This document shows positions 35,642 through 52,264 of a stretch of DNA of 64,000 bases, one piece after another. The stretch's first letter is position 1, and each line of letters begins with the position of its first letter. A program made the position numbers and the translations under genes. The stretch spans positions 11,976,197 through 12,040,196 of the forward strand of contig NC_133230.1 in the NCBI RefSeq assembly GCF_040436345.1, given 5' to 3'. Source of the stretch: Pagrus major (Eukaryota; Chordata; Actinopteri; Spariformes; Sparidae). The notes beneath the pieces are model-generated. The model saw only the letters and a list, made by a program, of their open reading frames with translations. It was not told where the DNA came from and did no database searches.

Positions 35642-35681
35642 GCTATAAATTCCTTTCGCCGGAAACGTAACGTCCTCTTCT
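35642..35681 (+). promoter_or_regulatory. RPL11 core promoter: TATA-like box and TOP start
   Basis: TATAAAT at about 35643 lies roughly 31 bases before a C-initiated pyrimidine tract (CCTCTTCT, 35674-35681), as expected for a ribosomal protein mRNA. CCGGAA (an ETS-type site) lies between them, and the start codon sits inside AACATGGCGG, a YY1-type sequence. Confidence 0.7.
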
Positions 35682-35692
35682 AGTGATCCAAC

Positions 35693-39301
<3,609 letters not shown>

Positions 39302-39330
39302 AGGACCACCATTTGATCTTGTTTGTAACA

Positions 39331-39336
39331 AATAAA
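39331..39336 (+). terminator. RPL11 polyadenylation signal
   Basis: AATAAA 30 bases after the stop, giving the very short 3' UTR usual for ribosomal protein genes. Confidence 0.85.
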
Positions 39337-40597
39337 ATGGAAAAAAAGACTCCTTGTCTTGTGTTTCCTTTTTTCCCCTGTAGTTTGTAAGAGGACGTCT
39401 TATTACATTTATATTTGCTTCATATATTGTTGTGATGTGCCCACATTGCCATAATAAGTTGGGACTCTTGTGACCGGACCTCATTCAGTAGTCAGTCAGT
39501 TTTAGTGACTGCTTGTAGTGTGAGTTTCAGCCACATGTGGGCAGTAATGGTTCACATGTCAGATGAGCTCACTGCTATTTACAGACAGTCCTCTGTAACT
39601 GAATCATCTCCCTTTTTAAAGATTCAGGCTCTGCTCCAAGAGACAGTTTATTGAGCCCAACAAGAACTGATGTGAAATGACTAAAGATAACTGCAAACAA
39701 ACCTGCAAAGAGTTTTTTTATTCCCTTCTCTGTGGGGTGACCTGACATCTGAGCAGGGGTGGAAAGGATATTTACTTTCACATGTAAACAAGTTCATGTG
39801 TCATGTTTTTTTCCACACGTGGAAATGATAATCCTTCTGTGATTAAAAACCCATCACACAGAGCAGACAGACATTTCCCAGCAGCTCAGTCTCCATAAAA
39901 AGGAAATAAAACTCAAGAGTCGACATGTTTTTGATCAGTTTGGCGTTTATTCAGTGAAACCCCACAGAAACCAACCAGCACAGAGCTCATCCAGTGCCAA
40001 GAAGGAGACAAATACAGAGGGATTCAGCCGATCGAATGAGTCAGATTAGCCTCATTGTATCTCTTGATAAACTATCATTAACTCTAAATGTGCTCCACAG
40101 CTGTCGGCAGTATTTTCCAATTGCTGGAGTCTCACCGGTTCTTCAGTTGGTAGTTTGTCTTCGTTTCAGTAAAAATTAGACCTCAGAAGAAGGTGAATGT
40201 TGTTTTACACAAACACAGGTGAAGGAGTAAGAAATTGTCACACATTTCTACCCATATGTTGTCTTTTTTTGTTACATTTTTCAGTTTTTTATACATTTTT
40301 TAAATATTTTATATCGTTTTTTTAATCAGTCTTCCTTGTTTTTTTGGTAAAGTTCATAGTTTCTAGTTTCACGATCCTTGAAAGCATTAGTTAATTTGTA
40401 ATAAGGCCCTTTTAAGCCCGTATAAGATGCATGTTAACATAAATAACGCCATATTAGTGTTAAAAATAGCATTATAAACATTTAAAAGCAGTTTACGAGT
40501 TTTTAAACTTGTTATGATACAAATACGAACACATTTAATACATTTAATTCACTGATGTCTTTGTTAAACCTTTAAGTTTTTATGTTGCTTATTAAAG

Positions 40598-40850
40598 GTG
40601 CAGCATGCAAGAATCGGCCACCTGTCAAATTCATACTCCAAACAAACAAACAGGAGCGGCATATCACCACAGTACCCGCTAACTGCTGCTACATTTAGCT
40701 GCCTTTAGCTAGTTAGCTCAGTTAGCCGTGCAGCTAGCAGTTCGGACTGGGGGGGGTGTTGGCACAGGAGCTCTCGACTGGGTTGGCCTAGCTGGTTAGC
40801 ATGCTAACTTCAGTAGATATCTCTGCAACACAATACACATCACATTATTT
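40598..40850 (+). repeat. Interspersed repeat (AAAGGTGCAGCATGCAAGA family)
   Basis: AAAGGTGCAGCATGCAAGAA, CATACTCCAAACAAACAAAC and TTAGCTGCCTTTAGCTAG are consecutive blocks of a fish repeat I recognise from memory. Confidence 0.5.
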
Positions 40851-41699
40851 TGATATTTTTTGTTAGTTTTTTAAACGTTTTTGCAGCCACCAGATCTAAA
40901 GTGAAAAAAGTGCCTTATTAAGGTTAATAAATCCTGAATGCAGCATCTTAAAAGGGCTTCAGTAACTAATGCTTATTTCAAGGACCTTAATATAAAATCA
41001 AAGATCCTATAAACGATTACATTTTTAAAGTTATTTTCCATTTACTTCCTTTTGAATCTCACCTGTGTTGTCGAGTTCACGCTGCCTTCCTCTTGTGTTC
41101 ACATCTTAATCCTCTTCCCGCTCCGTTGCACTTATAAAATCTTTATTCGTAAGTACTACATCTATATTTTCATTTAGTTAAGCTACACTGCTCCTGTCAG
41201 ATATCCATCAAATAAATAAAAACAATAAACAGTTTTGTTTATTGCCGGCCTGCTTCTATCTTCTATCCTCATGAGAATATTTCAAGTGAGAAAATCGATG
41301 ATTTTTTGCAGTTTTTGTGTCAGAATTGGCTCATTTCCTGTCGCGGCCACACGCTCCTGTCATTCACTCGTCACATTCACACTTTTGTTTTCACAGTTGG
41401 ACATCACACACTCTGCCTAGATACATCTTTGTACACAAACTGCCAGTGGATTCACAGTGACGCTTTGTTCCAACCCAGACCCGTCTCTGTTCCCGTCTCT
41501 CCATCTTCCCTTGTCCTCCTCCTCCTCCTCTTCCTCCATCACCTCTCTACCTCCACCTGCCCCTCATCCACCTTTACTCCTGTTTCCATCAGTGTAAAAC
41601 CTCCTGAGGTCACTTTGGATCATTGCAAGCTCTCTCATTTCTTGCAAAACCAGCACACTTCCATCGTTTTGTATCTGGATCGTATTTTAAATTAGCATC

Positions 41700-41965
41700 G
41701 AATTTCACTGATGTAACTAAGTACATTTACTCAAATACTGTACTTAAGAACAATTTTGAGGTACTTGTACTTGAGCAATTCCATTTTCTGCTACTTCAAA
41801 CTACAACTCCACTACATTTATTTGATAACTTAAGTTACTAGTTACTTTGCAGATTACCTGCTGCATCAGAGCCAAAATCAAGTACATTTAATATCAAATA
41901 CCTAAAACTTTTTACTCAGTATGACTTCTGGGTACTTTTTACTGAACTGTCTAATTGTAATCTTT
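41700..41965 (+). mobile_element. hAT-like 'ACTCAAGTACT' element fragment
   Basis: GATGTAACTAAGTACATTTA, CTCAAATACTGTACTTAAG and ACTCCACTACATTTATTTGA repeat the order seen at 34908-35365. Confidence 0.6.
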
Positions 41966-42091
41966 CTCTTGTGGAGGTCAGACGTCGAGTAAATATGTTT
42001 TTTAGTAATCCTAAAATCACGTCTGGAAGGATTGAGGACCAATGCTTCAGCTAAACAAAATCTCTAATTTTCTTATTTCTAAATAAGTATT

Positions 42092-42097
42092 TTTATT
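42092..42097 (-). terminator. Candidate KLHL31 polyadenylation signal
   Basis: AATAAA on the minus strand about 200 bases past the KLHL31 stop. Nothing else distinguishes it in this AT-rich stretch. Confidence 0.35.
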
Positions 42098-42296
42098 TTT
42101 GATTTGTTTTCAATTAAATATATTTTAGTTTAGTTTAGTTCTATGAGGAAAAACTTGACGGTACCGTTTTATCTCTGTGTAAAATTCTTTGAGTAATTAT
42201 TTACAGACTGTAAGTTTCAGAAACAGAAAAAAGAGCAGTTATGATCCAGATGTTCTCCAGAGGTTAAACCTCTCCTCGAGTCTGTTCTCCTCGCCT

Positions 42297-45200
42297 CTAT
42301 GCTGTGATGATTTGTGAAGGGGCCACACTGCTCTCTCTGCTCCGGTTCTTCTGCTGCTGCTCCTCGTTGGCGGGGGTGTTGCGGTGCTGCTGCCGACGTG
42401 GCGCGTGGCGAGGCGGAAGGGTCAGGGTGCAGCAGGACACTCCCACCGTGGGCTCGGGCAGATCCTCCGCCCTGGACCAGCTGTCTTTGGCCGGGTCGTA
42501 CTTCTGGACGGCTGCCTTGTAGCGCTTCTCCGCCTCGTTCCAGCCCCCCAGGAGGAACAGCTTCTCCCCCAGCGGGGACAGACCGGCGGTGCTCACGCCG
42601 AGCGGCAGAGGGGCGGCTCGGCTCCACGTGTTGCTCTCTGGAGAGAAGACCTCCACGGAGAGGACATCCACCCGCTCACCTCTAGGCCCCAGCTGGCTTC
42701 CACCAACCACATACACCTTCCCTCCGAGGGTGGCGGAGCAATGCCATCCGCGAGGTGTCTCCAGGGAGGTGGTCTCCATCCAGGTGTCGCTCTCCACCTT
42801 GTAGCACGCCACAGAGCGGGAGTAGGCGCAGTTGATGTACCCTCCGGTCACCAGGATGTCTCCAGAGGGCAGGGTGGCGCTGGAGTGGCAGCAGCGGGGC
42901 ACCTCCATGGGCGCACGCATCTGCCAGGTGTTGGAGGAGGGCAGGTAGCTCTCGGTGGTGGCCAGCAGACCCTCCACGTTGCGTCCGCCAATGGCGAACA
43001 GGCGGCCGCCGCTGGCTGCCAGAGAGAAGTGGGTGCGGCGCTGACGCATGCTGGCCAGGTGGAGCCAGGTGTTGAAGCGAGGGTCGTATCTGGTGGAGGC
43101 AAAGGGCAGAGGGAGAGTCATGTTTAGAGGGGTTCATCCAGGGCCCGGTCGCCAACCAGCACCAACCTCAAGTGACTCTGGGTAACGTGGCCTCCTGAAC
43201 GGTTAACTAAAGGTTCTGTAAACTTTAACTTCTCATGCAGCTCCCCGAAAACCTGACAAGTACTAGAAAACAATATATTTTTATTTATATATTCTAACAG
43301 GTAAGATCTGACCCTTCCTGTCCTCGTACCTGCTGAGGGTGCTGACGGCGTGTTTGGCCTGGTTGCGGGCATCGTTCTGGTCCTCTCCTCCGGCCACGTA
43401 CAGGAAGCCGTCCATCACGGCCACACACTGGTTGAAACTCTTCGCCGGCAGCTGGGTCTGGTGACGCCATGAGGCGCCTCCTTCACGAGGGTCCCTCCAC
43501 AGCACCTGTGCCCCGAGGTCAAAGGTCAGCGAGGGGTTTCCTTGAGTTTCTTGTAGTGAATAAAGATACACAGAGCACTGACCTCGCGGCTGAGAGCTCT
43601 CTCAGTGAGTGATGGTCGACCTCCGATGGTGAGCAGAGTCTGCTGACTGGCGCGAACCTGCGTGCGACGGGACTGCAGTGTGTTCTGCTGGTAGGGCAGC
43701 AGGTGGTAGTTCATCGCGTCCACCAGGAGGCGGTGACACTGCGGGTCCATCATCATGCGGGGCACCGGCTGGATCTGACTCACCAGCTCGCTGGCCGGGA
43801 TCGTCTCGAAGCGGATGTGAGACAGGAGCTCTGCGGCGTGAGCCTGACGAGAGGCGTCGAAGTCGAGCCACCTCATGGCCAGCTGGAGGACAGAAACGAT
43901 CCCAGTGAGGAGGACAAAATGTAACGTGATGTTTTATGATTGTCTTTGTATCACATATTTTACAGCGTATCTCAGTATATTCATGTTCTGAAGTCGGGCC
44001 CTGACAGACTCACATGTGGTCCAGTTTATAAATACAACTATCACTGCTTCCCTACAGCTGCTCGTCTATTTAGGCTCTGTAATGGAGTTGTATATTAATA
44101 AACTTTTACGTACAGTAAGTTCCACTTGGTGGTTTCTGATCACAGTCGACCTGCATGCGAATAACTTTGATACATGGAACTGTGTTTTGCTCTCGGCAGC
44201 TGGTCTGAGGTCTGTTTTTAGGCCCGGATGAAAATAGCAGGAATGTCCAGAGGGTCGACGAGTTAATCCTGGAGGCAGCGGTCGCCTCCTAGAAGACCTG
44301 GCTGGTCTCCTCAGCGAGGAGTGTTGTGTACTCAGTAACTGATCGCTAGAATCTTTTGAGTTGAATTTGGATTGACGGAAAAGTAATTCAGAAGCTGACA
44401 GCTCATCAACCTAAATTTAAACCTTGAGTTTGACCTCTGACCTGGAAGGCGGTGACCTCTGAAGGCAACAGCAGCGTGTCGTCCTGCAGGAAGGCACAGA
44501 TCTGCTCCAGGGTCAGCTGGGTGAACAGCGGCGTGTCGGCGAACTGCACAAAGTTCTCCAGGACGAAGCGGCGGGCGGCGTCGCACACGGGCAGCAGGCC
44601 GTAGGCGGCAGCGATGTTCCAGATGTAGACGCAGGTCTGCACGTTGAGCTCGGCCAACAGGAAGTCCATGCACATCTTGAGGAGCTGAGGGATCTGCAGG
44701 GTGGCGGCGGCAGAGGCGGTGCATCCGATGGTGTAGAGGGACATGTGGACGCGACCCAGGTAGGCGAAGGTGATGACGTTGGCCAGGCCTGCAGACAGAG
44801 GGGACGAGAGCGAGACAGACGTTTATTCAGCGCTCAAATGTTAGCTGAACATAAATGTAATTGTTAAATATACAGTTGAACGGTGTACCTAGAGGTGAGA
44901 GCGAGGGCAGCTCCAGACGCTTCATGCCCGGGTCTTTGGCCAGAATCTCTCTGAAGTACTGACTGACTGAGGAGATGACCAGCTTGTGGACGTCAAAGGC
45001 TTTTGTCTTACAGGCCAACTCCAGGTCAGTCAGAAACCTGAGAGGAAGAGCAGGCGGACACACAAGTTGAGACAATTTTAAGTATATAGCCCGCTTTTTT
45101 TGGGGTACAATAAATTGGAAGACTACGTTTCTGTAAGTGCCAGAGTTTTGTGTGTTTTACTTATTTATTATTTATTTATTTACATATTGTAATTGTATTC

Positions 45201-45622
45201 TATTAAAATTGGATCATACTGTAGTTGTACTGTACCTTAACCATTGCATATAAGAATTGTAAAGTATTGATTACGACACAATGAAATTACAATCAGAACG
45301 TGACGTACTTCTCCTGCCGCATCTTGCTGAGCTCCTCCAGCAGGGCGTTTCCATGCAGGGGTCGTGTCAGCTCGCTGCCCAGGCCGAGGCCTCTCTCTCC
45401 GGGCTTGATGACCGGCGGTGGCAGCGGCAGGTTGAGGCTGTTCAGCTGAGCGATGTCCAGCGCCGCCATCTGCTCGATCTTCCTCACCCCACTCTCCATC
45501 ACCACCACACCGTCACCACGGCTCTCCACCTTCATCTGGACCAGGGGGGTCTCTATGGCCTCCTGAGTGATGGTTTCCATCGCAGGCTTCTTCTGACGGG
45601 AGGCCTTCTTCTTGGGGGCCAT
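42297..45622 (-). CDS. klhl31: Kelch-like protein 31 (BTB-BACK-Kelch), 692 aa
   Basis: Six coding exons on the minus strand: 45622-45309, 45037-44889, 44788-44442, 43882-43583, 43505-43330, 43089-42297 (TAG stop). The start MAPKKK matches human KLHL31. Order: charged N-terminus (1-104), BTB domain (about 105-210, SFDVHK-like [11 protein letters not shown]), BACK domain (about 215-320), and six Kelch repeats (about 350-650) with paired glycines and trailing tryptophans: [86 protein letters not shown] and [13 protein letters not shown] are identical or nearly so to human as recalled. KLHL proteins are CUL3 ubiquitin-ligase adaptors; KLHL31 is known from skeletal and heart muscle. At 692 aa it is longer than human (634) because of a longer N-terminus and a Gln/Arg-rich C-terminal tail. 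Confidence 0.95.
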
Positions 45623-46229
45623 CGTTGGACTGTTGTAAGGTTTTAGCCTTAGTTTGTTAAAAATGGTTTCCTACAGTAAGTAGGGCTCACTGAGCTGACT
45701 TCTTGACAGACAGGGACACTAGTTCACTTTCTAAAAATCCGGCTGATCAATGAAATTGAAATGAAAAGTGCAAAGTGCTGACTTCCTTTACAGACAAAAG
45801 ACTAGCGTTTTGTTTTTGGCTCGATGTTGTGGCTTTGTATCGCCTTCCTCTGAAGAATACTGGGTGGGGTTTGGGATTTTTGGGGATTTTGTGGGTGGTT
45901 TCACTTCAACACAGCACACAGCACCTGAAAAAAGAAGAGGACAAGTGTGTTATTCGCAATTGAGGACACAATCTGTACAAAGGTAACCCAGTGTGTCCCC
46001 GATAAACAGCTGAAACACACCCAGGCAAGGAGTTTCCAAACTTTAAATCACAGTATTGTTTTCATGGTCACTGGAGGACACAACAAACCCTCTGACAGAT
46101 GCACATTGCTCTGCTAATCTCTGAACATCAAACAAGACAACAACAAACAGACAGAGGGCTGACGCCTTCTCTTAATCCCACTGAGGATCACCTACAAACT
46201 GTCTCTATGAGCCAACAGCGGTGTGATTG

Positions 46230-46500
46230 ACAGGTGCAAATGTCCTTTTTTGCGAGGCCGACCAGAAATGAAGCTCAGGGTCGGGTTTGTGGTTTACAGG
46301 GGCCCCCCGTCATTCACACATTATGCATTTCAAGCATAAAGCGACCGGGGAATCTTATTCACGATCGTAATGAGCCGCGCTCTGCTGACTGCAGCAGATC
46401 GGCGCAGCGAGGACTGTAACAGAGAGTGTTGGGATCACATTTTAATGCTGATATAGAGAGGAGAGAGTATCTGACATAAACAAACTATATAAATAGTGTG
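46230..46500 (-). promoter_or_regulatory. Candidate KLHL31 promoter or leader region
   Basis: Read on the minus strand, CTATTTATAT (46485-46497) is one base off the MEF2 consensus and also TATA-like. It is followed by mixed GC-rich sequence with CAGCAG blocks and CpGs, unlike the AT-rich surroundings. Position, about 0.6-0.9 kb upstream of the ATG, and the known muscle expression of KLHL31 make it a plausible promoter. No splice pair was established. Confidence 0.25.
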
Positions 46501-46549
46501 TGTGGAGTTAAATTAAGGGGGCATACGAGGGGTATTTCTCAATAGAGTC

Positions 46550-46800
46550 CTAAAACCCGGAAGTAAGATGACCAGAACAGCCAAACCATGATGGTTCCCT
46601 GACCCAAACCAAGTGGTTTTTGTACCCAAATCTAACCAGGTCATAAGCAGAGCGTTGTGACGAGAGAGGACTAAAATGTTTTGGCCTAAACAAACGTAGA
46701 GTAGCAACATGAAGAAACATACAGCTGTGGTTTTGCAGAAACACTTAGCTTTTGTTGTGGGACAGTTGCGGGATAATGCTTACTGCTAAACTACTTTTTA
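46550..46800. repeat. Interspersed repeat (CCCTGACCCAAACCAAGTGG family)
   Basis: CCCTGACCCAAACCAAGTGG, TACCCAAATCTAACCAGG and GACGAGAGAGGAC match blocks of a fish repeat from memory. Confidence 0.4.
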
Positions 46801-49800
46801 GCATGTATCTAAAATGGTGAGCTACAGAGATAATAGCGAAGAGTAGGGACATCTGCTAGTAAACAGCATCAGGAGACGATGACCTTTGTTCCTGGCTCAC
46901 AGGTTGTTGTTGTTCACCTGAACCCATCGCAGAGACCCTCTGTGTCAGGTTGGGACTCAAAAGTAATCCCACTACCCCACACATGCATACATCTCCTCCT
47001 ACCCCTCCTCTGTCGATCTGTGTCTGAACTTGGCTCTTCTTAAATAGCCTCTCTTGGCTCGCTGGTCATCAGGCTCCACACATGGACCGACCGGGGGAAG
47101 GAGATGGGATCGTACAGGACGCAGCAGCAGCTGTTGTCGGTGTCATATGAGGGGCTCACAGTTACAGACCACAGAGGCTATTTGGGATGTTGCAATCGCC
47201 CTTAAACAGTTGAAACGGCGACGTCCTGAACGCTGTAGGCTCTCATTACACCACAAATTAACTGAGGAGAGGAGATACTGCAGCATGAAGACTGTAATCT
47301 ACAGTTTAGTTTGTGTTTTTTTGTAAGCAGCGAGAGTTTCTGTGAGTGTGACCCCTCAGTCTGATGATCACATTAAATTAAACATGAGGGTAGGTGATGA
47401 TTTCAGACAGGAGGGGCAGGATGATGACAAAAACGCTATCGAAAATCCAAAAACAACACGGTGACAGATACTCAATATTCTTCCCACAACTTCAGCACAT
47501 TTCATTTTACCAATTTATAGACAATACAGACACTTGTATTGATTTTAGTTCAGATAAATATCACTATCATGCGGGAAGCGTTAAAACATCAGGAACTATA
47601 ATATCAATACAATGTGGAATATTACTTTTCACTCTTCAAAATCATTTGCAATGCTAAATTTCCAACATTATGTGCAATGCTACTTCAGTCATGTCAATAT
47701 CACTGCATGTACTATCTTTGATTTAATGATTTTAATTAAGTTTGTTTGTTTTTTGTCAGCAGAGTGTCATTACTCCAGCAAATCTCCCGGTTTTGTTGAG
47801 ATGATGAGAAGATGGTGATTCCACCAATTTGCAGCATGCTCGAGGTAAACACCCTTAATGAGCCTGTAAATCTGTACTTGAGGACAATCTGAGAGGATGA
47901 GAGGGGCTAATAACAAATACAATCAATCTATTGCATTTTCAATCTTTAAAGCGGCTCTTTTTTACAGTTTTTTGTCATTTACATGCATTAATCACTTTTT
48001 TACTGGCCATATGTGAGCTGGTTGTAACGTGATGTGACCTTCCCCGTCTCTTTCGTTGACTGTTCAAGCTGTACAAGTTGTTTAAAGCTGCTGGACTCTG
48101 GATTTCTTTGTGAAGGACTCAGGTCACAGGTCACACCTCTCTCCGCTCCGCTAACGTTAGTTCAGAAATGGAGTCCGCCAACATAAACTAACGAGCGGCT
48201 TCGAACACAACGCAGAAGATCCACGGGGCTCCTTTAACAATGTGTTGGACATCATAAGATTTTCATATGTTTCTGCTACAGCTGTTATAAATGTGGAGAA
48301 AAAAAGCACGATATTCGCCTGACTGTGTAGAAGTATACCGTAAAATCACAGCCTCTGCACCGCCTCTTGTTGGCTTGTAAATAATCTTTGCTCTGCAGAG
48401 TTCAGCCTACAGAAATATCTAAGACCAAGGTCGGTGCAGGGAGCAGCTGCTCTGTCACCCACCATACTGGGAACCAGACCTCACCACCACGACCTCCACC
48501 ACCAAGACAACAGCACAACGCCTCATTGTCAACCAACGAAACACGGTGGTACGCTCACAATTGAATCATTTCACTTATTGATTGAATGCAAAGGATACGC
48601 CGTCGTCTTCTGCATTTTATACATTAACATAAAAAAACGCTTTTTAAAAAGCATCACTGAAAAACGGTGAATTAATTCAACTTTGGCTGATAGTTATTTC
48701 ACTGTTAACATGGTTTATAAAGCATTTCATTGTTTGTTAACAGTAAAATAACAATTATCTATCTTTAATTGCCTAACAATGATTACTATAAAGTGTCACT
48801 AATAACTCCTAAAAATAATAGTAAATTAGACGTGGTAAAAAATGCCACACAATTAAGGACTAAATAACTAAATTTTAAGGAAACAGACTTGTAAATTAAA
48901 GTGTTATGCACATTATCTATGTCATGAACTACATTATATGTTATTCTCAACTGAGAAACGTTGCATATTTTAAAAAATGTAACCGGACACAGGTCAGATC
49001 TCTGTCTGTCGACCCAGATCCAAACAAACAGCTGGATGAGAATAAATACAAATATTAAAGTGATGATTATCAGAGACTCAAATGATTCGGACAGATTTCA
49101 GATCAAAATCTACAATAGCTAAAACATTTACAGGCCTCTGCGATCCTTTAGACCACAACACATGGATCCATACGGTGTAATTAATGACTCTGAAAGATGT
49201 TCATGTGACCGTCCAGCTGGACAGAAACTGAGCTGAGCTTGAATCCTCGCCAGCGTCTCGACACGGACGCGATCACAACACGTGTGCTGCAGTGAAACAT
49301 CGAGCAGCTTCTTGATTACGAGCAGACGTTTATTTGCAGCTTTAACTTATTCCGACTGCAACCAAGCTAACCTTTCTTTTGTTTTTAATGGTAGATTAAT
49401 GTTTAAATTCACAGTATTCATTTGTGGTCATGTGTCACTTCAAATAGGAAGATAAACTGTTTTAGTGTGACAGCAGAGGAAGATACGGTGGTAATCTAAG
49501 CACTTGGGGCCCTGCTTCAAGTCCTGGCATTTTATTTTTAGACACCGACCTCAGTGTGAATCTGCTCCAAGTGTTTCGAGCTTTGCAAAGAAGCTCACGT
49601 TTGTCAAGTAACATAAATCAAAGCTCTGGGATCAGATCCTGCACAACAACACTGTCCTTCCAACATAAATGACATAACTGGTGGCTTTCACATCGGAGAA
49701 CTGAACAAACACATTCTCATGTTTCTATTTCTGAGTGTCTGAGGTTTGGCTGTAGTTTATGATGGAGATTGTTCGCTAATGTTAGCAGAGTGGGCTGCAA

Positions 49801-50159
49801 CTGCTAGCATTTCTGTAAGTAAGTTGTAACATAGCGGACTTTAAGCGTAATTTGGAGGATGCTGATGAGTGAGTTATAGCTTTTTCCTTGTTCTACATGA
49901 CGTAATAAACATAAGTACAATATTCACTCTCTTTTAACTGACTTTGACGAACTCATGAGGGACTAATCCCGCCTTTTTTAGCTGCTAAATGCATCACAGT
50001 GTTCACTAGCTAGTCGCTAACTGTGTCTGTCTGCTGTTTGTTGCTGAGCGGGTCGTGTACAGTGAATTCTTAAAAACATTTTCTTGCCTGCTGTGTCTGA
50101 AAGTGACGCTATGAGAGCAGTGAGAGTGAACCAAAACAGTAAAGTTTCCAAAACAACAG

Positions 50160-50360
50160 GCTAAAAGATGCTAAAACATACAGCATTCTCCTAAACAACT
50201 GAAGTAGATGGGGACTTGTGCTGCAACGCTGTTTTGCTGTGAAGCTCCAGAAATGTTTCGTGGACTACGAACCGTCACCTGACTTTCCATCAGCGTGAGG
50301 GTGCCGAGATAATGATTGATAATAATTTTCATTTTTGGGTGAACTGTTCCTTTAAATTAA
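50160..50360 (-). repeat. Rearranged copy of the repeat at 19660-19990
   Basis: TTCGTGGACTACGAACCGTC and GTTTTGCTGTGAAGCTCC are the complement of the 19700 copy. The adjacent block ACAACTGAAGTAGATGGGGA is in the same orientation as at 19790. Its outer end GGGTGAACTGTTCCTTTAA is the usual family terminus. Confidence 0.55.
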
Positions 50361-50528
50361 AAATATGAATTATAGCTGATTTATGTGCTAATAGTGTTGA
50401 TACACAGCAAACATCACCCTGTGTGCCCCTCCCATCACTCTGTAGCTACAGCCGAATTCCTCTGCGTATCTCATGAGTGTATTTATAGCTGCTGACCATC
50501 ACTACATGTATGCGCTTGTGTGTATTTT

Positions 50529-50548
50529 GTGTGTGTGTGTGTGTGTGT
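50529..50548. repeat. GT dinucleotide microsatellite
   Basis: A short perfect GT run. Confidence 0.9.
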
Positions 50549-51479
50549 TTAACAGCTAAGGATTGGATGGCGAAGGACGAACACCCCCCTGCAGTGTAAC
50601 ATCCCACCAGCAACTGGCTTCGCATTGTTTCCACTCAGCAGTGAAACAGAAGTATCACTAGTTAAGACGATGATGTCATCAGACGGATCGAAGTACTCAC
50701 GTAAAAATACTGTGTTACAAGTAAAAGTCTCACATGCACTTAAAGTATCGTTTTCAGAGACTTATAGTATCATACACATGTTGTTGTTTAACATTTTATT
50801 ATTTTAATTGCAGCCGTTTCACAAAACTGTATTTCTATTTTACGTGTAATTATTTTATCTATCATATATTCTGACATAATTGCACAGTTTTGGAGCTTTT
50901 GGACCTTTAACTACATTATTTTACATTCAATTTTTTGTCTCCCCTTTTCTTTGTTTTGTTTTGACTCCATGTCTCAGGTATAAATACATGTTGATTTGAA
51001 TATTATTACTGAAACATTAACAGACAAGTGCAGTAAAAAGTACAATATTTCTGTCTGAAATGCAGCAAGGTACCATTATATGCGGAAGGTGGGAGGTAAC
51101 GACGTACAAGTACTTTCTGACTGCACTTGAATAGATTTTTCTGGTATCTGTACTTGAGTATTTCTTTTCCTGACAACTTTTTACTTTTCTTCATCATATT
51201 TTAACACAATTATCTGAACTTTCTAATCCTTAGATTTGTAAAACAGGCTCGTTACTTGCTCGGTTTTAATGTGTTCGAGGGGAGTTATCGATTATTTATG
51301 ACGCTTCACCAACCCAAATTTGACGTCCTGGGACTGAGACTCAGCAATCAATTATCTTTGTGGTGCGTTTAGGAGCAGCTGGGACAAATCCTGCTGACTC
51401 TACCTTTAAGTTTAATAGTCTTTGAATTATATTAATATGACGTGAGCTTCAGTTAGCTTTGCACTGTAATGTCCCTCAG

Positions 51480-51635
51480 AGGGAGACTTTTTACTTTGAT
51501 ACTTTGAGTACATTTCAGAGCCTGTACTTTATTACTTTTACTTGAGTAAAGAAGATGAATCAGTACTTCTACTTTTTTAAATATCAGTACTTCTACCTGA
51601 GTAAAGAACGGGTGTACTTTTGCCACCTCTGATTA
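51480..51635 (-). mobile_element. hAT-like 'ACTCAAGTACT' element fragment
   Basis: TTACTTTTACTTGAGTAAAG and the end TGTACTTTTGCCACCTCTG are the complement of the family's left end. Only this end is clear. Confidence 0.55.
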
Positions 51636-51952
51636 TACGGAAGCACTCAACTAAAGTACCTCAAAGTTGTACATGACAGACTGTAACAGTTTTCATTTGT
51701 ATCAACTTTAAAGGTTAGTAACAGCAGATTTTAAGACACAAAGGTGCCTCAGCTCCTTTACGTCTTGACTCAACCAGCTGTAATCTGGTCAAATGAGATA
51801 TTTTACCTCTTTCTCCCTCCTTGTTCCTGCTCTTCTTCCCTTCGTTTTCCTTTCAGCTTCTCTCTTACGACTCTCTTTTAACTTTCCTTGTTGTTTTCTC
51901 ACAGGTTTCTTTTTGCTTTGTCCCTCTGTCCTCTGTCAGTCTGCCAGACTGC

Positions 51953-51975
51953 TGTGTGTGTGTGTGTGTGTGTGT
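51953..51975. repeat. TG dinucleotide microsatellite
   Basis: A short perfect TG run inside a CT-rich region. Confidence 0.9.
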
Positions 51976-52264
51976 CTCAGCATCAGAGGGGAATCAGGGT
52001 CCTGACCGACGCCGTGACGTACGATTCATCTCCCCCTCCATCTACAACACGACCACACCTCCTTCAGCCTAAAGCAGACTCTTCTCTCCACCTCCAACCT
52101 CCACCTCCTTTTCCAAATACAGCCACCTCTCGTCGTCCTCCCCTCCAAAAATAACCCTGAAGAGGCCGGTTCTCCTCTCGCCCGCCTCCCCCCTGATGGC
52201 CTTCAGGCTTCAGTCTTGTATATCTGTGTTCTCTGTTTGACTGTTAATCTCACAAATTCAATCA

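Larger units (their letters stand above)
39340..42090. other. Intergenic stretch between RPL11 and KLHL31 (tail to tail)
   Basis: No supported coding exon. Apart from the two repeats listed separately (40598 and 41700), it is AT-rich single-copy-looking sequence and a CT-rich patch at 41510-41570. Candidate frames at 41235-41840 are short, overlap one another and partly cover a repeat. Confidence 0.5.

Noticed and set aside
42384-43127. Long plus-strand open frame opposite KLHL31
   Set aside because: It is a shadow of the GC-rich antisense coding exon; the minus-strand frame carries the Kelch motifs.
51793-52154. Three overlapping plus-strand frames in the CT-rich region
   Set aside because: All three frames are open because of composition and contain a TG microsatellite; the peptides are simple Leu/Phe/Ser/Cys runs.
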